From Phytobacter palmae (GTDB taxonomy: Bacteria > Pseudomonadota > Gammaproteobacteria > Enterobacterales > Enterobacteriaceae), in NCBI GenBank assembly GCA_900112785.1, contig FONB01000012.1:62001-126000 (forward strand): a stretch of 64,000 bases of DNA, in the 5' to 3' direction. Shown in pieces: positions 34,059 to 43,851 of the stretch. Within the stretch, counting starts at the first letter, position 1; the number at the start of each line of letters is the position of its first letter. Below the pieces are notes generated by a model that was given only the letters and a program-made list of their open reading frames with translations, was not told the origin of the DNA and made no database searches. Both the position numbers and the translations under genes were made by a program.

Positions 34059-34370
34059 ATGATTGCGAACCACCCCGATACCGAACAAATATTGCTGGAA
34101 AACGTCCTTTTTGCCCTTGGTAACCCTCTTCGGCTGTCGATGATCAGGCGACTCGCCGATGGCAGTGAGTTAAGTTGCAATGCGTTGCGCCCGGAGGATG
34201 TGGCGAAATCCACCATGACCCATCACTGGCGCGTGCTGCGCGACAGCGGCGTGGTCTGGCAGCGTCCACAGGGGCGGGAAAATATGATTTCGTTACGCAG
34301 GGAAGATTTGGACGCCCGTTTTCCCGGGCTGCTGGATACGTTGTTGCAGGTGATGCAGGCAGGAAGGTAA
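34059..34370 (+). CDS. ArsR-family winged-helix repressor
   Basis: 103 residues from the ATG at 34059 (AGGA six bases upstream); a much longer upstream frame is open but does not resemble protein. wHTH: LFALGNPLRLSMIRRLADGSELSCNALRPEDVAKSTMTHHWRVLRDSGVVWQRPQGRENMISLRREDL. No ELCVC metal-binding box, so it is a non-metal type. Divergent from fusA2 with an operator-like palindrome in between, it probably represses fusA2 and itself. Signal unknown. Confidence 0.86.
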   Translation: MIANHPDTEQILLENVLFALGNPLRLSMIRRLADGSELSCNALRPEDVAKSTMTHHWRVLRDSGVVWQRPQGRENMISLRREDLDARFPGLLDTLLQVMQAGR

Positions 34371-34374
34371 GTCC

Positions 34375-34394
34375 CCTCTCCCCAAAGGGAGAGG
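34375..34394. repeat. CCTCTCCC/GGGAGAGG hairpin
   Basis: CCTCTCCC-caaa-GGGAGAGG, a perfect 8-base stem four bases after the ArsR stop. It shares CCCCTCTCCCCAAAGGG with 31521, a short repeat seen between many enterobacterial genes. Confidence 0.6.
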
Positions 34395-34412
34395 CGCGAA
34401 CACATCATGTCA

Positions 34413-34438
34413 CCCCGGTAAGCATCGCGCCACCGGGG
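34413..34438 (-). terminator. Possible end-of-operon hairpin after cobT
   Basis: CCCCGGT-N12-ACCGGGG hairpin six bases beyond the cobT stop on the minus strand. There is no T run, so termination strength is doubtful. Confidence 0.4.
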
Positions 34439-34443
34439 ATATC

Positions 34444-35502
34444 TTACTTGCTTTCGGGCAATACAATATTGCTGTTAGCCAGCGTTCCCATCTTGTTGTG
34501 CATGGCACAGGCGGCATCCACAAGCTGCATGGCTAATGCCGCGCCACTGCCCTCGCCCAGGCGCATCCCCATATTGAGATACGGCTCCAGACCGAGGTTT
34601 TGCAGGGCGATACGCGCCCCTTTCTCCGCCGAAAGATGTGACGGGATCAGGTAATCCTTCACTTTCGGCTCGATACGGCACGCCGCCAGCGCAGAAGCAT
34701 AGGATAAGAACCCGTCGAGAACCACCGGCAGGCCGCATGACGCGGCACCGATCATCACGCCCGTCATCCCCAGCAGGTCAAACCCCCCCACCTTCGCCAG
34801 CACATCCAGCCCATTGTTTACATCAGGCTGGTTAATCTGAATGGCGCGACGCACCACCTGCGCTTTATGCGCAAGCTTCGACTCCGGCAAATTTGCGCCA
34901 ATGCCCACAACCGACTCCGGCTCTTCCCCGGTCAGTACGCTGACAATGGCTGCCGCCGGCGTGGTGTTTGCCATACCTAATTCACCCACGCCAAAAAGCT
35001 GGACGCCATCGGCAGCCTGTTCGCGGGTATAGCGGATGGTTTCCAGCAGCAACTCCTGCGCCTGCGTGGCGCTCATTGCCGGCCCCGTGGCAATGTTGTT
35101 ACTGCCACGCGCAACTTTCATATTGATAAGGCCGGGGATCGGATCGCTGTCGATACCGACATCCAGCACATGCACTTTCGCCCCGGCCTGCGCTGCCAGC
35201 ACGCAAACGCCCGTGGTGCCGTGCGTCATATTCGCCGCCTGGATCGCCGTTACCACTTGCGGCGAAATCGCCACCCCTTCGTGCCAGACGCCATGATCGG
35301 CGCACATCACGATGATGGCTTTCTTACCTGACTGCGGTTTACCACCTAACCCCGGCATCCCGGCGAGTTGTACCGCCAGCGACTCCAGACGCCCAAGACT
35401 TCCGGGCGGCTTGAGTAAACCATCAATATGCTGTTGCGCCTGCGCCATCGCACCCTGATCGAGCGCGGGAATTGCTGCCAGTAACGAAGTCAGTGTTTGC
35501 AT
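34444..35502 (-). CDS. cobT: CobT, NaMN:DMB phosphoribosyltransferase
   Basis: Transfers ribose phosphate from nicotinate mononucleotide to 5,6-dimethylbenzimidazole, giving alpha-ribazole phosphate for the lower ligand of cobalamin. 352 residues; the catalytic Glu is E317 in [12 protein letters not shown], the same number as in Salmonella CobT. Other conserved parts are [22 protein letters not shown] and [15 protein letters not shown]. Last gene of the cobalamin operon, 28 bases after cobS. Confidence 0.97.
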   Translation of the reverse strand: MQTLTSLLAAIPALDQGAMAQAQQHIDGLLKPPGSLGRLESLAVQLAGMPGLGGKPQSGKKAIIVMCADHGVWHEGVAISPQVVTAIQAANMTHGTTGVCVLAAQAGAKVHVLDVGIDSDPIPGLINMKVARGSNNIATGPAMSATQAQELLLETIRYTREQAADGVQLFGVGELGMANTTPAAAIVSVLTGEEPESVVGIGANLPESKLAHKAQVVRRAIQINQPDVNNGLDVLAKVGGFDLLGMTGVMIGAASCGLPVVLDGFLSYASALAACRIEPKVKDYLIPSHLSAEKGARIALQNLGLEPYLNMGMRLGEGSGAALAMQLVDAACAMHNKMGTLANSNIVLPESK

Positions 35503-35530
35503 AGGAATTCTCAGTAGTGGTAAGAGCCGC

Positions 35531-36271
35531 TCAGAGCAGCGCTATAAGGAAAACCAGTTCACCCAGTTCAATGGCGGCACCCAGCGTGTCGCCCGTTTGC
35601 CCGCCCAGCGTGCGTTTAAGCAGCAGGCCGAGCAGAAAAATCGCCAGTGCGGTTATCAGCACAGCGGTCAGACCGCGCATACCTTCCAGCCCCACCGCCA
35701 CCAGCAGCGCAAACGCCAGCGTGATAACGGTCTGCGTGAAAGTCACCTTGCCGATAAACAAATTGCCCAGCCCCTCTTCACGGGCGTAGCGATGGCCATA
35801 CATCATCACCACCGCGCAGCCTCGCCCGGCGGCACAGGCCGCGGATAACGCAGCCGCAATAGCAAGCCCACGCAGGGACAGTTCGCTGATAACAAGGATT
35901 TTCGCCACCAGCACAAACACCAGCGCCAGCCCTCCGTGAGTGCCCAGGCGGCTGTCGCGCATGATCTCCAGCATCCGCTCACGCGTGCGGGCAGAAAAGA
36001 CGCCATCGCAGGTATCCGCTAATCCGTCGAGATGAAACCCACCGGTCAGCAACGCCAGAGCCAGTACCGCAAAGAGTGCCGCCAGCGGCGCGCCACACCA
36101 GGGCTGGAGCAACATAAACAGGCCACCACTGATGCCGCCAAGTACTACACCGACAAACGGAAAGGTGACGATGCCGCGTACATAATCCTGTACCTCCAGC
36201 CCCTGAACCAGGCGGGACGGCACCGGCAAACGGCTGATAAACGACAGCGTGGCAAAGAACAACCTGATCAT
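35531..36271 (-). CDS. cobS: CobS, cobalamin 5'-phosphate synthase
   Basis: Inner-membrane enzyme that condenses AdoCbi-GDP with alpha-ribazole phosphate, the step that finishes the nucleotide loop. 246 residues with several hydrophobic helices and the conserved [17 protein letters not shown] and [14 protein letters not shown] metal-binding stretches. Its start overlaps the cobU stop by four bases. Confidence 0.96.
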   Translation of the reverse strand: MIRLFFATLSFISRLPVPSRLVQGLEVQDYVRGIVTFPFVGVVLGGISGGLFMLLQPWCGAPLAALFAVLALALLTGGFHLDGLADTCDGVFSARTRERMLEIMRDSRLGTHGGLALVFVLVAKILVISELSLRGLAIAAALSAACAAGRGCAVVMMYGHRYAREEGLGNLFIGKVTFTQTVITLAFALLVAVGLEGMRGLTAVLITALAIFLLGLLLKRTLGGQTGDTLGAAIELGELVFLIALL

Positions 36272-36813
36272 TTGATTTTGACTCCGATCCCCGACACCAC
36301 CAGCCAGACGCTATCAGCGGCCTGCGCCAGACGTTGATTCACTCGCCCGGCGATATCGCGAAAATGCCGCGCCAGGCGGTTCTCAGGCACAATGCCCATC
36401 CCCACTTCGTTGGTCACCAGCACTACCGGAGCCGGGCAACAGGCGCAGGCAGCAATAAGCCGCTCGATCTCTTCCTGCACCTGCGCTTCCAGCCGCGCAT
36501 AATCCCAGCCATCCGGATCGCTGTCGCCACCCTGCGCGAACAGCAGGTTGGTGACCATCGTGGTAATGCACTCCAGTAAAATGGCCTCATCCGGAGGGTT
36601 ATCGGCGGTAATGATATCGGCCAGATCGTGCCAGCGCTCTTCGGTGCGCCAGTGTGCCGGGCGACTATCCCGATGGTGCTGAATGCGGGCCGCCATCTCC
36701 TCATCAAAAATTTGCGAAGTGGCGATATAGAGAACCCCCTTCGCGTTTACAACCAGCGATTCAGCGTGACGACTTTTGCCGCTGCGCGCCCCACCTGTAA
36801 CCAGCGTTAACAT
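36268..36813 (-). CDS. cobU: CobU, AdoCbi kinase / guanylyltransferase
   Basis: Bifunctional enzyme phosphorylating adenosylcobinamide and adding GMP. 181 residues: P-loop GGARSGKS (7-14), the guanylylated His46 in [10 protein letters not shown], and [15 protein letters not shown]. It overlaps the end of cbiP by seven bases. Confidence 0.97.
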   Translation of the reverse strand: MLTLVTGGARSGKSRHAESLVVNAKGVLYIATSQIFDEEMAARIQHHRDSRPAHWRTEERWHDLADIITADNPPDEAILLECITTMVTNLLFAQGGDSDPDGWDYARLEAQVQEEIERLIAACACCPAPVVLVTNEVGMGIVPENRLARHFRDIAGRVNQRLAQAADSVWLVVSGIGVKIK

Positions 36814-38330
36814 GCGCGTTCCTGATGTTGATGCATAATCTGATAGATCCTCTCGATGTCGATGTGCCTGCGCATGGCGTCAGCCAGCAGGTCAAACTGC
36901 TGCGCTTTGTAGTGGGCATAATCCACCGTGCTGTCCAGCGGCGGCAAACCTTTGCGCACACGCAGCGTGTTAATCAACGTGCGGGTAAAATCGTTGCTGT
37001 CAAAAAGCCCGTGCAGATAGGTGCCAGACACCAGCCCGTCTTCACTCACCGCACCATCGGCGATACGTTGCCCTTCTTTTTCCAGCCACAACATCGGGCG
37101 GCACCCTTCCGACAGGCTGGTTTCGCCCATATGGATTTCATAGCCGTGCAGAGGAATATGTCCACAGCCCGCCAGTAGTCCGGGTAGTTCGCCCTGGACG
37201 GAGGCCGCTACCAGCGTGGTGGTTTTGTTTTGCGCAAAATGGGTGACGGTATTGAGCAGCCCCAGCCCCGGCAGCGTACCCAGCTCTGACTCCACCTCAT
37301 CGATAATGGTTTCCCCCAGCATCTGGTAGCCGCCGCAGACCCCCAGTACCGGCCCCCCCTGGCGATGATGCTGTAAAACCGCCTGCGCCAGCCCGCTCTC
37401 CTGCAGCCAGGCGAGATCCCCCAGCGTATTTTTACTGCCGGGGAGGATGACCAGGTCGGTATTGTGCAATTCTGACGGTGAGCGAACATAGTGTACGCGC
37501 ACGTCCGGTTGCGCAGCGAGAGCGTTAAAATCGGTGAAATTAGCGATGTGCGGCAGCTGCACGACGGCAATATCAATGGCCCGCTCGCCGCTGCGAAGAT
37601 ATTTACCACGCTGCAGCGCCACGCCGTCTTCGTCTTCTAAATCGACCTCCAGCCACGGCATCACGCCAAGCACCGGCACCCCGGTCAGCGCTTCTATCTG
37701 TTTGATACCAGGCGTCAGCAGAGCCACGTCGCCGCGGAATTTATTAATGATGATCCCTTTCACGCGCCAGCGTTCGTGCTCCTGCAACAGCGCCAGGGTG
37801 CCATAAATCGCGGCGAAAACACCACCCCTGTCGATATCGGCCACCAGCACCACCGGGCAACCGGCCATCTCCGCCATCCCCATATTGACGATATCGCGAT
37901 CGCGCAGATTAATCTCGGTCGGGCTGCCCGCGCCTTCCAGCACAATGGCGTCGTATTCACAACTCAGGCTCTGGTAGACGCTAATAATCTGCTCGCGCAG
38001 ACGCGGTTTGTAGTCGTGATAGCTGACGGCGTCCATATCGCTCGCCACTTTGCCCATCAACACCACCTGCGCTTTACGGTCGCTGGTGGGTTTGAGCAGA
38101 ACCGGGTTCATCCGCACATCCGGAACGATGCCCGCCGCTTCCGCCTGAAAAATTTGCGCACGCCCCATCTCTTGTCCGTCCGGGGTGATACCCGAGTTGA
38201 GCGCCATATTCTGCGATTTAAAAGGGGCGGTCTTTAATCCATCCTGATACAGAATGCGGCACAGCCCCGCCACCAGTACGCTTTTACCCACGTCTGATGC
38301 CGTACCCTGCAGCATAATCGCCAGCGTCAT
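36807..38330 (-). CDS. cbiP: CbiP, adenosylcobyric acid synthase
   Basis: Glutamine-dependent amidation of four side-chain carboxylates (b, d, e, g). 507 residues: an N-terminal dethiobiotin-synthetase-like ATPase domain ([17 protein letters not shown]) and a C-terminal class I glutaminase domain with the nucleophile Cys in [11 protein letters not shown] and a catalytic His late in the chain (TYLHGLF). Start overlaps the cbiO stop. Confidence 0.97.
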   Translation of the reverse strand: MTLAIMLQGTASDVGKSVLVAGLCRILYQDGLKTAPFKSQNMALNSGITPDGQEMGRAQIFQAEAAGIVPDVRMNPVLLKPTSDRKAQVVLMGKVASDMDAVSYHDYKPRLREQIISVYQSLSCEYDAIVLEGAGSPTEINLRDRDIVNMGMAEMAGCPVVLVADIDRGGVFAAIYGTLALLQEHERWRVKGIIINKFRGDVALLTPGIKQIEALTGVPVLGVMPWLEVDLEDEDGVALQRGKYLRSGERAIDIAVVQLPHIANFTDFNALAAQPDVRVHYVRSPSELHNTDLVILPGSKNTLGDLAWLQESGLAQAVLQHHRQGGPVLGVCGGYQMLGETIIDEVESELGTLPGLGLLNTVTHFAQNKTTTLVAASVQGELPGLLAGCGHIPLHGYEIHMGETSLSEGCRPMLWLEKEGQRIADGAVSEDGLVSGTYLHGLFDSNDFTRTLINTLRVRKGLPPLDSTVDYAHYKAQQFDLLADAMRRHIDIERIYQIMHQHQERAC

Positions 38331-39142
38331 GACGCCTCCTTAATGTGCGTTCCCCGCATACGGGTATAAAATTCAGCTTCACTTTTGCACAGCGGCATAC
38401 CCAGTTCGGTATGCAGTTTTACCAGCCAGGGTTGTGTTAATCCGGCCTGTTCAATTTGCGCTTTGCGGGCAAACACATCGCCAGGCGTACCGTATGCCAA
38501 CATTTCGCCGTGGCGCAGAACATACACCGCATCGCAAATCTCATAAATCAAATCAATATCATGGCTGGAAATCACCACATGATTTCCCTGCGCCACAATC
38601 CGTTGAATAATCGCAATCATCTGCATGCGCCCGGAGGGGTCCAGCCCGGCGGTAGGTTCATCCAGCAGCAGATATTTCGCCTGCAGGACCAGCGCCCCGG
38701 CAATGGCGACGCGTTTTTTCTGCCCGTGGCTCAGGCACTGAATCGGCTGATGGCGAAAAGATTGCGCATCCACCAGGGTCAGCGCATCGTCGGTACGCCG
38801 GGCAATGTCATCTTCCGCCACGCCAATATTGCGCAGGGCAAAGGCGATATCGCTGTCGATATCGGTGTAGAAAATCTGCTGGTCGGGATCCTGAAACACG
38901 GTCGCGACCTGCTGGCGCAACACAAGCAGCCCGCGCTTGCTGTAATCAAGTGGTTTTCCCTGCCACAACACCGCCCCTTGCTGTGGGCGTAAAATACCGC
39001 TCAGATTCATAAACAGCGTCGATTTGCCGCAGCCGTTCGCCCCCACCAGCCCGGTAACCGGCTGGCGCGAAAAATCGAGCGTTAACCCTTTCAGAATGGG
39101 CTCTTCCTGATAACTGAACCACAACCCGTCGGTCGCCAGCAT
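38327..39142 (-). CDS. cbiO: CbiO, cobalt ECF transporter ATPase
   Basis: Energy-coupling ATPase of the CbiMNQO cobalt importer. 271 residues: Walker [10 protein letters not shown] (about 34-42), Q-loop [11 protein letters not shown], signature LSHGQKKR, Walker [12 protein letters not shown]. It starts eight bases after cbiQ and has the C-terminal extension usual for cobalt ECF ATPases. Confidence 0.96.
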   Translation of the reverse strand: MLATDGLWFSYQEEPILKGLTLDFSRQPVTGLVGANGCGKSTLFMNLSGILRPQQGAVLWQGKPLDYSKRGLLVLRQQVATVFQDPDQQIFYTDIDSDIAFALRNIGVAEDDIARRTDDALTLVDAQSFRHQPIQCLSHGQKKRVAIAGALVLQAKYLLLDEPTAGLDPSGRMQMIAIIQRIVAQGNHVVISSHDIDLIYEICDAVYVLRHGEMLAYGTPGDVFARKAQIEQAGLTQPWLVKLHTELGMPLCKSEAEFYTRMRGTHIKEAS

Positions 39143-39150
39143 GCCATTCC

Positions 39151-39834
39151 TTACAGGTGAAAATCACCCTGATAGAGTTTGATATCCAGCGTGGTTGCCA
39201 TCTCTTTGTAGCGCAGCAACACGCGGGTAAATAACAGCCCAACCAGCATCGCCAGCGAGCGGTAGCCCAGCGGTAAGGTTCGGTAGCCAAAGCGCAGGGT
39301 TTGCGCCCGGTGAATGGCCGCCGCCTCTTCCAGCAGGATAAAAATAAACCGCCAGGTCAGCAGAATTTGCTCAGTCAGCAGACGCGGCACTCGCCCCTTT
39401 CTGAGTAACACAATGAGCTGCGGAAACGGCAGGTTCAGCACCAGCCAGAAGGTGGCCGCCAGCGCCGCCAGGCTGCGCCAGAGGGTCGCATTGGCCATCG
39501 CCAGCCCTTCCGGCAACACACCCAGCCAGTAGCTTCCCAGTGGAATGCCCGCCAACAAGTGCTGCGGCTGCCGGGTGATGCTAAACAGTATTGTCACTAC
39601 CCCCACCAGCAGAAAACCGGTGGGGATCGCCATCCAGCGTAACCAGCGCCAGAACGAAATACGCAGCAGCCAGCAGGTAAAGGCTGCCAGCATCACCAGC
39701 AACGCGCCCTGCCCGACAGGGGGGAGCGAAAACGCCAGGATCATCATCGCCAGCCAGAGAAAGAATTTGCGTTCCGGGGCAACAGAGAACCAGCGGCTCT
39801 GGTAGCTCAGCCGATCAAGCCCGTTCGTTAGCAC
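39151..39834 (-). CDS. cbiQ: CbiQ, cobalt ECF transporter transmembrane component
   Basis: 227 residues with about five membrane segments. The Ala-Arg-Gly-type coupling helices that bind CbiO are represented by RSLAALAATFWLVLNLPFPQL and YRSLAMLVGLLFTRVLLRYKEMATT. The start overlaps the cbiN end by about 20 bases. Confidence 0.94.
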   Translation of the reverse strand: MLTNGLDRLSYQSRWFSVAPERKFFLWLAMMILAFSLPPVGQGALLVMLAAFTCWLLRISFWRWLRWMAIPTGFLLVGVVTILFSITRQPQHLLAGIPLGSYWLGVLPEGLAMANATLWRSLAALAATFWLVLNLPFPQLIVLLRKGRVPRLLTEQILLTWRFIFILLEEAAAIHRAQTLRFGYRTLPLGYRSLAMLVGLLFTRVLLRYKEMATTLDIKLYQGDFHL

Positions 39835-40096
39835 GCTGTCTGCCTTTCATGTAGCCCAGAATGTAAAAAATAACCGCCGCACCCAGCGATCCTTGCAGGG
39901 TAAAAAGCAGGCTTTCAATTTCACCGCTGGCCGGTTCATACAGCGGCTGAAACCAGGGTTTATAGTGCGGCGCGACAACCTGAATCTGGCTTTCCGCCTC
40001 GCCGTCAGAGCCGCCGTACTCACCACCGTGATTAATAAAGAACGGCAGAATCACCAGTGCGATAACCATCGAGAGTAAAATCAGTGTCTTTTTCAT
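39815..40096 (-). CDS. cbiN: CbiN, cobalt transport accessory protein
   Basis: 93 residues, two membrane helices around a periplasmic loop (HGGEYGGSDGEAESQIQVVAPHYKPWFQPLYEPASGEIESLLFTLQG). It works with CbiM in loading cobalt. Length and loop match Salmonella CbiN. Confidence 0.96.
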   Translation of the reverse strand: MKKTLILLSMVIALVILPFFINHGGEYGGSDGEAESQIQVVAPHYKPWFQPLYEPASGEIESLLFTLQGSLGAAVIFYILGYMKGRQRANERA

Positions 40097-40097
40097 C

Positions 40098-40835
40098 TTA
40101 ATGTCCTTGCGCGGTGATCAACTGACGTTTGGTGAGCTGGTCATAGATCATCACCGTGAGCAGCCCCTCAGCAATCGCAATGGGGATCTGCGTCAGGCAG
40201 AAGATACCCATAAATTTGACGATGGAACCGGTCGCCCCTGACTGCGGGTCCGGGAACGCTACGCCAAGCTGTACAGAGGTGACAAAATAGGTCACCACGT
40301 CGGCGAGCATGGCGCATAAGAAAACCCCGACATCACGGCGAATACCTGCGCGGCAGGCCATCTGCCAGACCAGATAACCGACGACAGGCCCAATCACCGC
40401 CATCGACATGCCGTTTGCCCCAAGCGTTGTCAGGCCGCCGTGCGCCAGCAGTAGCGCCTGAAACAGCAGTACAATCGCGCCGAGGACAGCTACCACACCC
40501 GGTCCAAAAAGGATAACCGCCAGACCCACGCCAGTCGGGTGCGAACAACTGCCCGTCACGGACGGAATTTTCAGCGCCGACAGCACAAAGATGAACGCAC
40601 CGCAAAGCGCCAGCAGAACCTTCTGGTTACTCTCTTCCGCCACAATGTGGCGCAGGCGTACCAGCCCGTACCACAAGCAAGGAAGAAATAACATCCACCA
40701 GGCCAGTGCCCACATCGGCGGTAAAAAACCTTCCATGATGTGCATGGCAAATGCCTGCTCCGGTACGACAAGCAGCAACAGGCCTGCTGCCAGCCCGCTT
40801 AACGACAGGCGTTTAAGCTGTTGTTCCCGTTTCAT
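40098..40835 (-). CDS. cbiM: CbiM, cobalt-specific S component
   Basis: 245 residues from the ATG at 40835, the Salmonella length, with GGAG five bases upstream; a GTG twelve bases earlier is less likely. After signal-like cleavage the metal-binding N-terminus is MHIMEGFLPP (His as second residue of the mature protein), followed by six further membrane segments. SGSCSHPTG-type motif SVTGSCSHPTGVGLAV is kept. Confidence 0.96.
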   Translation of the reverse strand: MKREQQLKRLSLSGLAAGLLLLVVPEQAFAMHIMEGFLPPMWALAWWMLFLPCLWYGLVRLRHIVAEESNQKVLLALCGAFIFVLSALKIPSVTGSCSHPTGVGLAVILFGPGVVAVLGAIVLLFQALLLAHGGLTTLGANGMSMAVIGPVVGYLVWQMACRAGIRRDVGVFLCAMLADVVTYFVTSVQLGVAFPDPQSGATGSIVKFMGIFCLTQIPIAIAEGLLTVMIYDQLTKRQLITAQGH

Positions 40836-41542
40836 AGCCTCTCCCACTGTTTATTCACCAGAATCGTCGAAAAATACGGCAGTGGCTGTTCGTCGCTTAC
40901 CTCAGCGAGTTGCCGCCAGCACTGTTCTCCCGGCAGGGTCGCTTCGGCCATCATCACTGCGCGGTCAAGCAATCCGGCATCGGCCAGCAACGCTTTGACG
41001 CGTGCGAAGCGGCCATAGACTTTCATCAGCACCAGGCTGTCGTGGTTCGCCAGCGCCTGTTTAATCTCATCCTCCGGCGCAGTACAGGAGACCACCGCCA
41101 GCGATTGTTGCTCCATAGCAAGCGGCGTTTGCGTACGCGCGGCAATAGCGGCAAAAGAGGTCACCCCAGGCACGATTTCCAGCCAGTCAGGGTGCCCCAG
41201 ACGCTGCAACAAGAAGACCCAGGTGCTGAACAGCATGGCATCACCCAGGGTAATGAAACCCACCTGCTTTCCGGCACGGGTTTCTGCGCTAAGCGCGGCG
41301 GCCACGTCATCCCAGACGGCCTCTTTTTCCGCACTGTCGGCACTCATCGGAAAGTGGGTACAGCGGATTTCCGTCTGCTCGCCCAGATATTCCCGCACGA
41401 TTGAGAGCGCAAGGCTGTCGCCCCCTTTTCTCCCTGCCGGGGCATAAAGCACATCAAGCTTGCCGAGAACGCGCGCGGCGCGCACAGTGAGAAGGTCGCT
41501 GGCACCGGGGCCAATCCCTAATGCGTACAGTCTGCCGCTCAT
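40832..41542 (-). CDS. cbiL: CbiL, cobalt-factor II C20-methyltransferase
   Basis: SAM-dependent methylation at C20 of the corrin ring. 236 residues: GIGPGASDLLTVRAARVL loop near the N-terminus and the second SAM region EIVPGVTSFAAIAARTQ. Overlaps both neighbours by four bases. Confidence 0.95.
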   Translation of the reverse strand: MSGRLYALGIGPGASDLLTVRAARVLGKLDVLYAPAGRKGGDSLALSIVREYLGEQTEIRCTHFPMSADSAEKEAVWDDVAAALSAETRAGKQVGFITLGDAMLFSTWVFLLQRLGHPDWLEIVPGVTSFAAIAARTQTPLAMEQQSLAVVSCTAPEDEIKQALANHDSLVLMKVYGRFARVKALLADAGLLDRAVMMAEATLPGEQCWRQLAEVSDEQPLPYFSTILVNKQWERL

Positions 41543-42333
41543 GCCGCTGCCTCCAGTGACTCGCTCAGTGCCTTATGCAGATGCGCGACAAACATCGCGC
41601 GGATCTCCGGGTTTTCACCCAGTCCCTGCAGCCACGGCGTTGCCGCAATCCCCACACGTTCAAACTGCGTTTTCCACGAATCTTCGTCATCGGACGCCAT
41701 ATCGTTAATGGCGTGATCGCCTGCCACCAGCATCAGTGGCATCAGGTGCACCGCACTGATACCTTCGCGGCGCAGACTGTCTATCAGCACGTCAACTTCC
41801 GGGTAGCTTTCCACTGCGCCGACACGCGCCGGGAAACGGTGCGACGCCATCATGTGGTCGAGGCAGGCGTAAGCGGCGAAGGCGTGATGGCTCGCCCCGT
41901 GGCCCATAAACACCACTTTTTCACCGTCTGCCAGCGTCGGCATCTGGCGAGCCAGCGCCTGCATCAGAAGCATGTAGTCGTCGTGGCTGCTGAGCAGCGG
42001 TGCACCGATCACCATGCGTTTGAACAGATGCCGCAGGGTTTGTACCTCGTGGACAATTTTTTCGTATTCGTCACCGTTAATGATATGCAACGACTGGATC
42101 GCCACATCCTGATAGCCCAGGTCGGCCAGCTTTTGCAGGGCCTGCAAGGGGGTGTCGATGTGCAGATTGTCGCGGCGTTTGAGCTTGCGAATGATCATTG
42201 TGGAGGTAAAGGCCCGAAACAGCGTGCGATCGGGGCAGCTGGCGGCAAGTTCCCGTTCACAGGCCACAATATTTTTTTCACAAGTGTCGTGATAGCTGGT
42301 GCCGAAACTCACCACCAGAAGCGCTTTCTTCAT
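41539..42333 (-). CDS. cbiK: CbiK, anaerobic cobaltochelatase
   Basis: Inserts Co2+ into sirohydrochlorin at the start of the anaerobic pathway. 264 residues from MKKALLVVSFGTSYHDTC, the exact Salmonella length; the open frame upstream is not used. H145 in FMGHGASHHAF is the active-site base of Salmonella CbiK; the second metal-binding His lies in VHLMPLMLVAGDHA. Marks the operon as the early-cobalt (anaerobic) route. Confidence 0.97.
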   Translation of the reverse strand: MKKALLVVSFGTSYHDTCEKNIVACERELAASCPDRTLFRAFTSTMIIRKLKRRDNLHIDTPLQALQKLADLGYQDVAIQSLHIINGDEYEKIVHEVQTLRHLFKRMVIGAPLLSSHDDYMLLMQALARQMPTLADGEKVVFMGHGASHHAFAAYACLDHMMASHRFPARVGAVESYPEVDVLIDSLRREGISAVHLMPLMLVAGDHAINDMASDDEDSWKTQFERVGIAATPWLQGLGENPEIRAMFVAHLHKALSESLEAAA

Positions 42334-42343
42334 GTTCTTTTCC

Positions 42344-43129
42344 TCACTGTGTGGCAAGCCAGCGCAGCAGTCGCTGCGAAAACGCATCCAGGCTTTCCAG
42401 TAGCTCCTCACCCGAAACCGCTGGCTGCGGGCGCGTAATAACAATGCAGGGGATCCCCGCGTCCAGACATGGCTGAACTTTTTCCTGATACCCGCCTTCC
42501 GCACCGGAGGCTTTGGTAATCATCACATCCGCGCGGCACTGACGGTAAAAGGCGGCATTGAACTCTGCGCTAAACGGCCCGCACATGGCGTAGATCTCGC
42601 CAACGCCAAAACCGTTTTCAACGCACTGCGTCATTACATCAGCAACGGGCAGCACCCGCGCCAGCAAGGTCTTCCCGGCAAGCCCCGCGCGCCATCGCGC
42701 CAGGTCTTTGCTGCCGGTCGTCAACAACACGCGCTGTCCAAGTCCGTGTGCGACTTTGCAGGCTTCGTCAATCGAGGCGACCTTGTACAAAAGTGGATGT
42801 TCCAGCTCCGGTAGTTGTTCCGGGCGCTGATAACGGCTTAGCAGCACGTTTGCCCGCCGACAGGCCGCGGCGATGTTCTGACTGACCACCTCGGCATAGG
42901 GGTGTGACGCATCCACCACCCAGCGGGTCTGGTTATCGTTAAGCCAGCGCAGCATGGCGTCAGGCTCCATCCGACCGCAGCGCACCTCGCCGCGAATATC
43001 TCCCGCCAGATGCTGTCCGGTGGGGGTTGCCACCGACAAGGTGTAACACACCCCGGCTGCGTCGAGTCGCTGGCAAATGGCCCGCGCATCGCTGGTGCCG
43101 CCAATGACCAGTACGTCGCCTGGCCTCAC
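42344..43129 (-). CDS. cbiJ: CbiJ, cobalt-precorrin-6A reductase
   Basis: NADH-dependent ring reduction. 261 residues beginning MRPGDVLVIGGTSDARAICQ, with VDASHPYAEVVSQNIA and MITKASGAEGGYQEKV. It starts with GTG, overlapping the cbiH stop (GTGA). Confidence 0.95.
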   Translation of the reverse strand: MRPGDVLVIGGTSDARAICQRLDAAGVCYTLSVATPTGQHLAGDIRGEVRCGRMEPDAMLRWLNDNQTRWVVDASHPYAEVVSQNIAAACRRANVLLSRYQRPEQLPELEHPLLYKVASIDEACKVAHGLGQRVLLTTGSKDLARWRAGLAGKTLLARVLPVADVMTQCVENGFGVGEIYAMCGPFSAEFNAAFYRQCRADVMITKASGAEGGYQEKVQPCLDAGIPCIVITRPQPAVSGEELLESLDAFSQRLLRWLATQ

Positions 43130-43851
43130 AACTCGTAGCCTCGCGGTGTGATCATCAAGCCGTCCGCTACGTAGGTTGCTTTGTTGCCGACAATGACCAG
43201 GCTTGTCATGTCAACCGGTTCAAAATCCATCTCGCCGAGAGTGGTTAGCCACTTCTCTTCTTTTTTACGTCCGGCGGATTTCACAATCCCCACCGGGGTT
43301 TGCGGGCTTTTGCTGGCCGCCAGCAGTTCGAATGCGCGCGCAAGGTGCCCTTCGCGGCCTCGGCTACGCGGATTGTAGAAGCAGATAACAAAGTCAGCTT
43401 CCCCGGCGGCGACAATACGTTTTTCAATGACCGGCCACGGGGTCAGTAAGTCGCTCAGGCTGATATGACAGAAGTCATGCATCAGCGGTGCGCCGAGCAG
43501 CGCCGCCGCCGCAATACTGGCGGTCATACCGGGGATCAGACGCACTTCCACGTCCAGTTTCTGTTTACTGACCAGTTCAAGAACCAGCCCCGCCATGCCG
43601 TAAATGCCAGCATCGCCGCTGCTGATAAGCGCCACGTTATGCCCGGCCTGCGCCAGTTCAATCGCCGCCTGGCAGCGCTCAATCTCTTTGCACATGCCAG
43701 TTTTGATCACCTGCTTATCGCCCGTGAACGCTTTCACCAGATGGGTGTAGGTCTTGTACCCCACCACGATCTCCGCAGCCTGCAAGGCTTCTGTCGCCTC
43801 CATGGTCATCATTGCCTGTGAGCCAGGGCCAATCCCGATAACAGTTAACAT
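43126..43851 (-). CDS. cbiH: CbiH, cobalt-precorrin-3B C17-methyltransferase
   Basis: 241 residues; methylates C17 and promotes ring contraction. GIGPGSQAMMTMEATEALQ, then ISSGDAGIYGMAGLVLEL and IPGMTASIAAAALLGAPLMHDFC, as in CbiH/CobJ. Its first base overlaps the last base of cbiG. Confidence 0.96.
   Translation of the reverse strand: MLTVIGIGPGSQAMMTMEATEALQAAEIVVGYKTYTHLVKAFTGDKQVIKTGMCKEIERCQAAIELAQAGHNVALISSGDAGIYGMAGLVLELVSKQKLDVEVRLIPGMTASIAAAALLGAPLMHDFCHISLSDLLTPWPVIEKRIVAAGEADFVICFYNPRSRGREGHLARAFELLAASKSPQTPVGIVKSAGRKKEEKWLTTLGEMDFEPVDMTSLVIVGNKATYVADGLMITPRGYEL

Noticed and set aside
34413..34438. Strong terminator of the cobalamin operon
   Set aside because: Good stem but no T run; kept only as a low-confidence feature.
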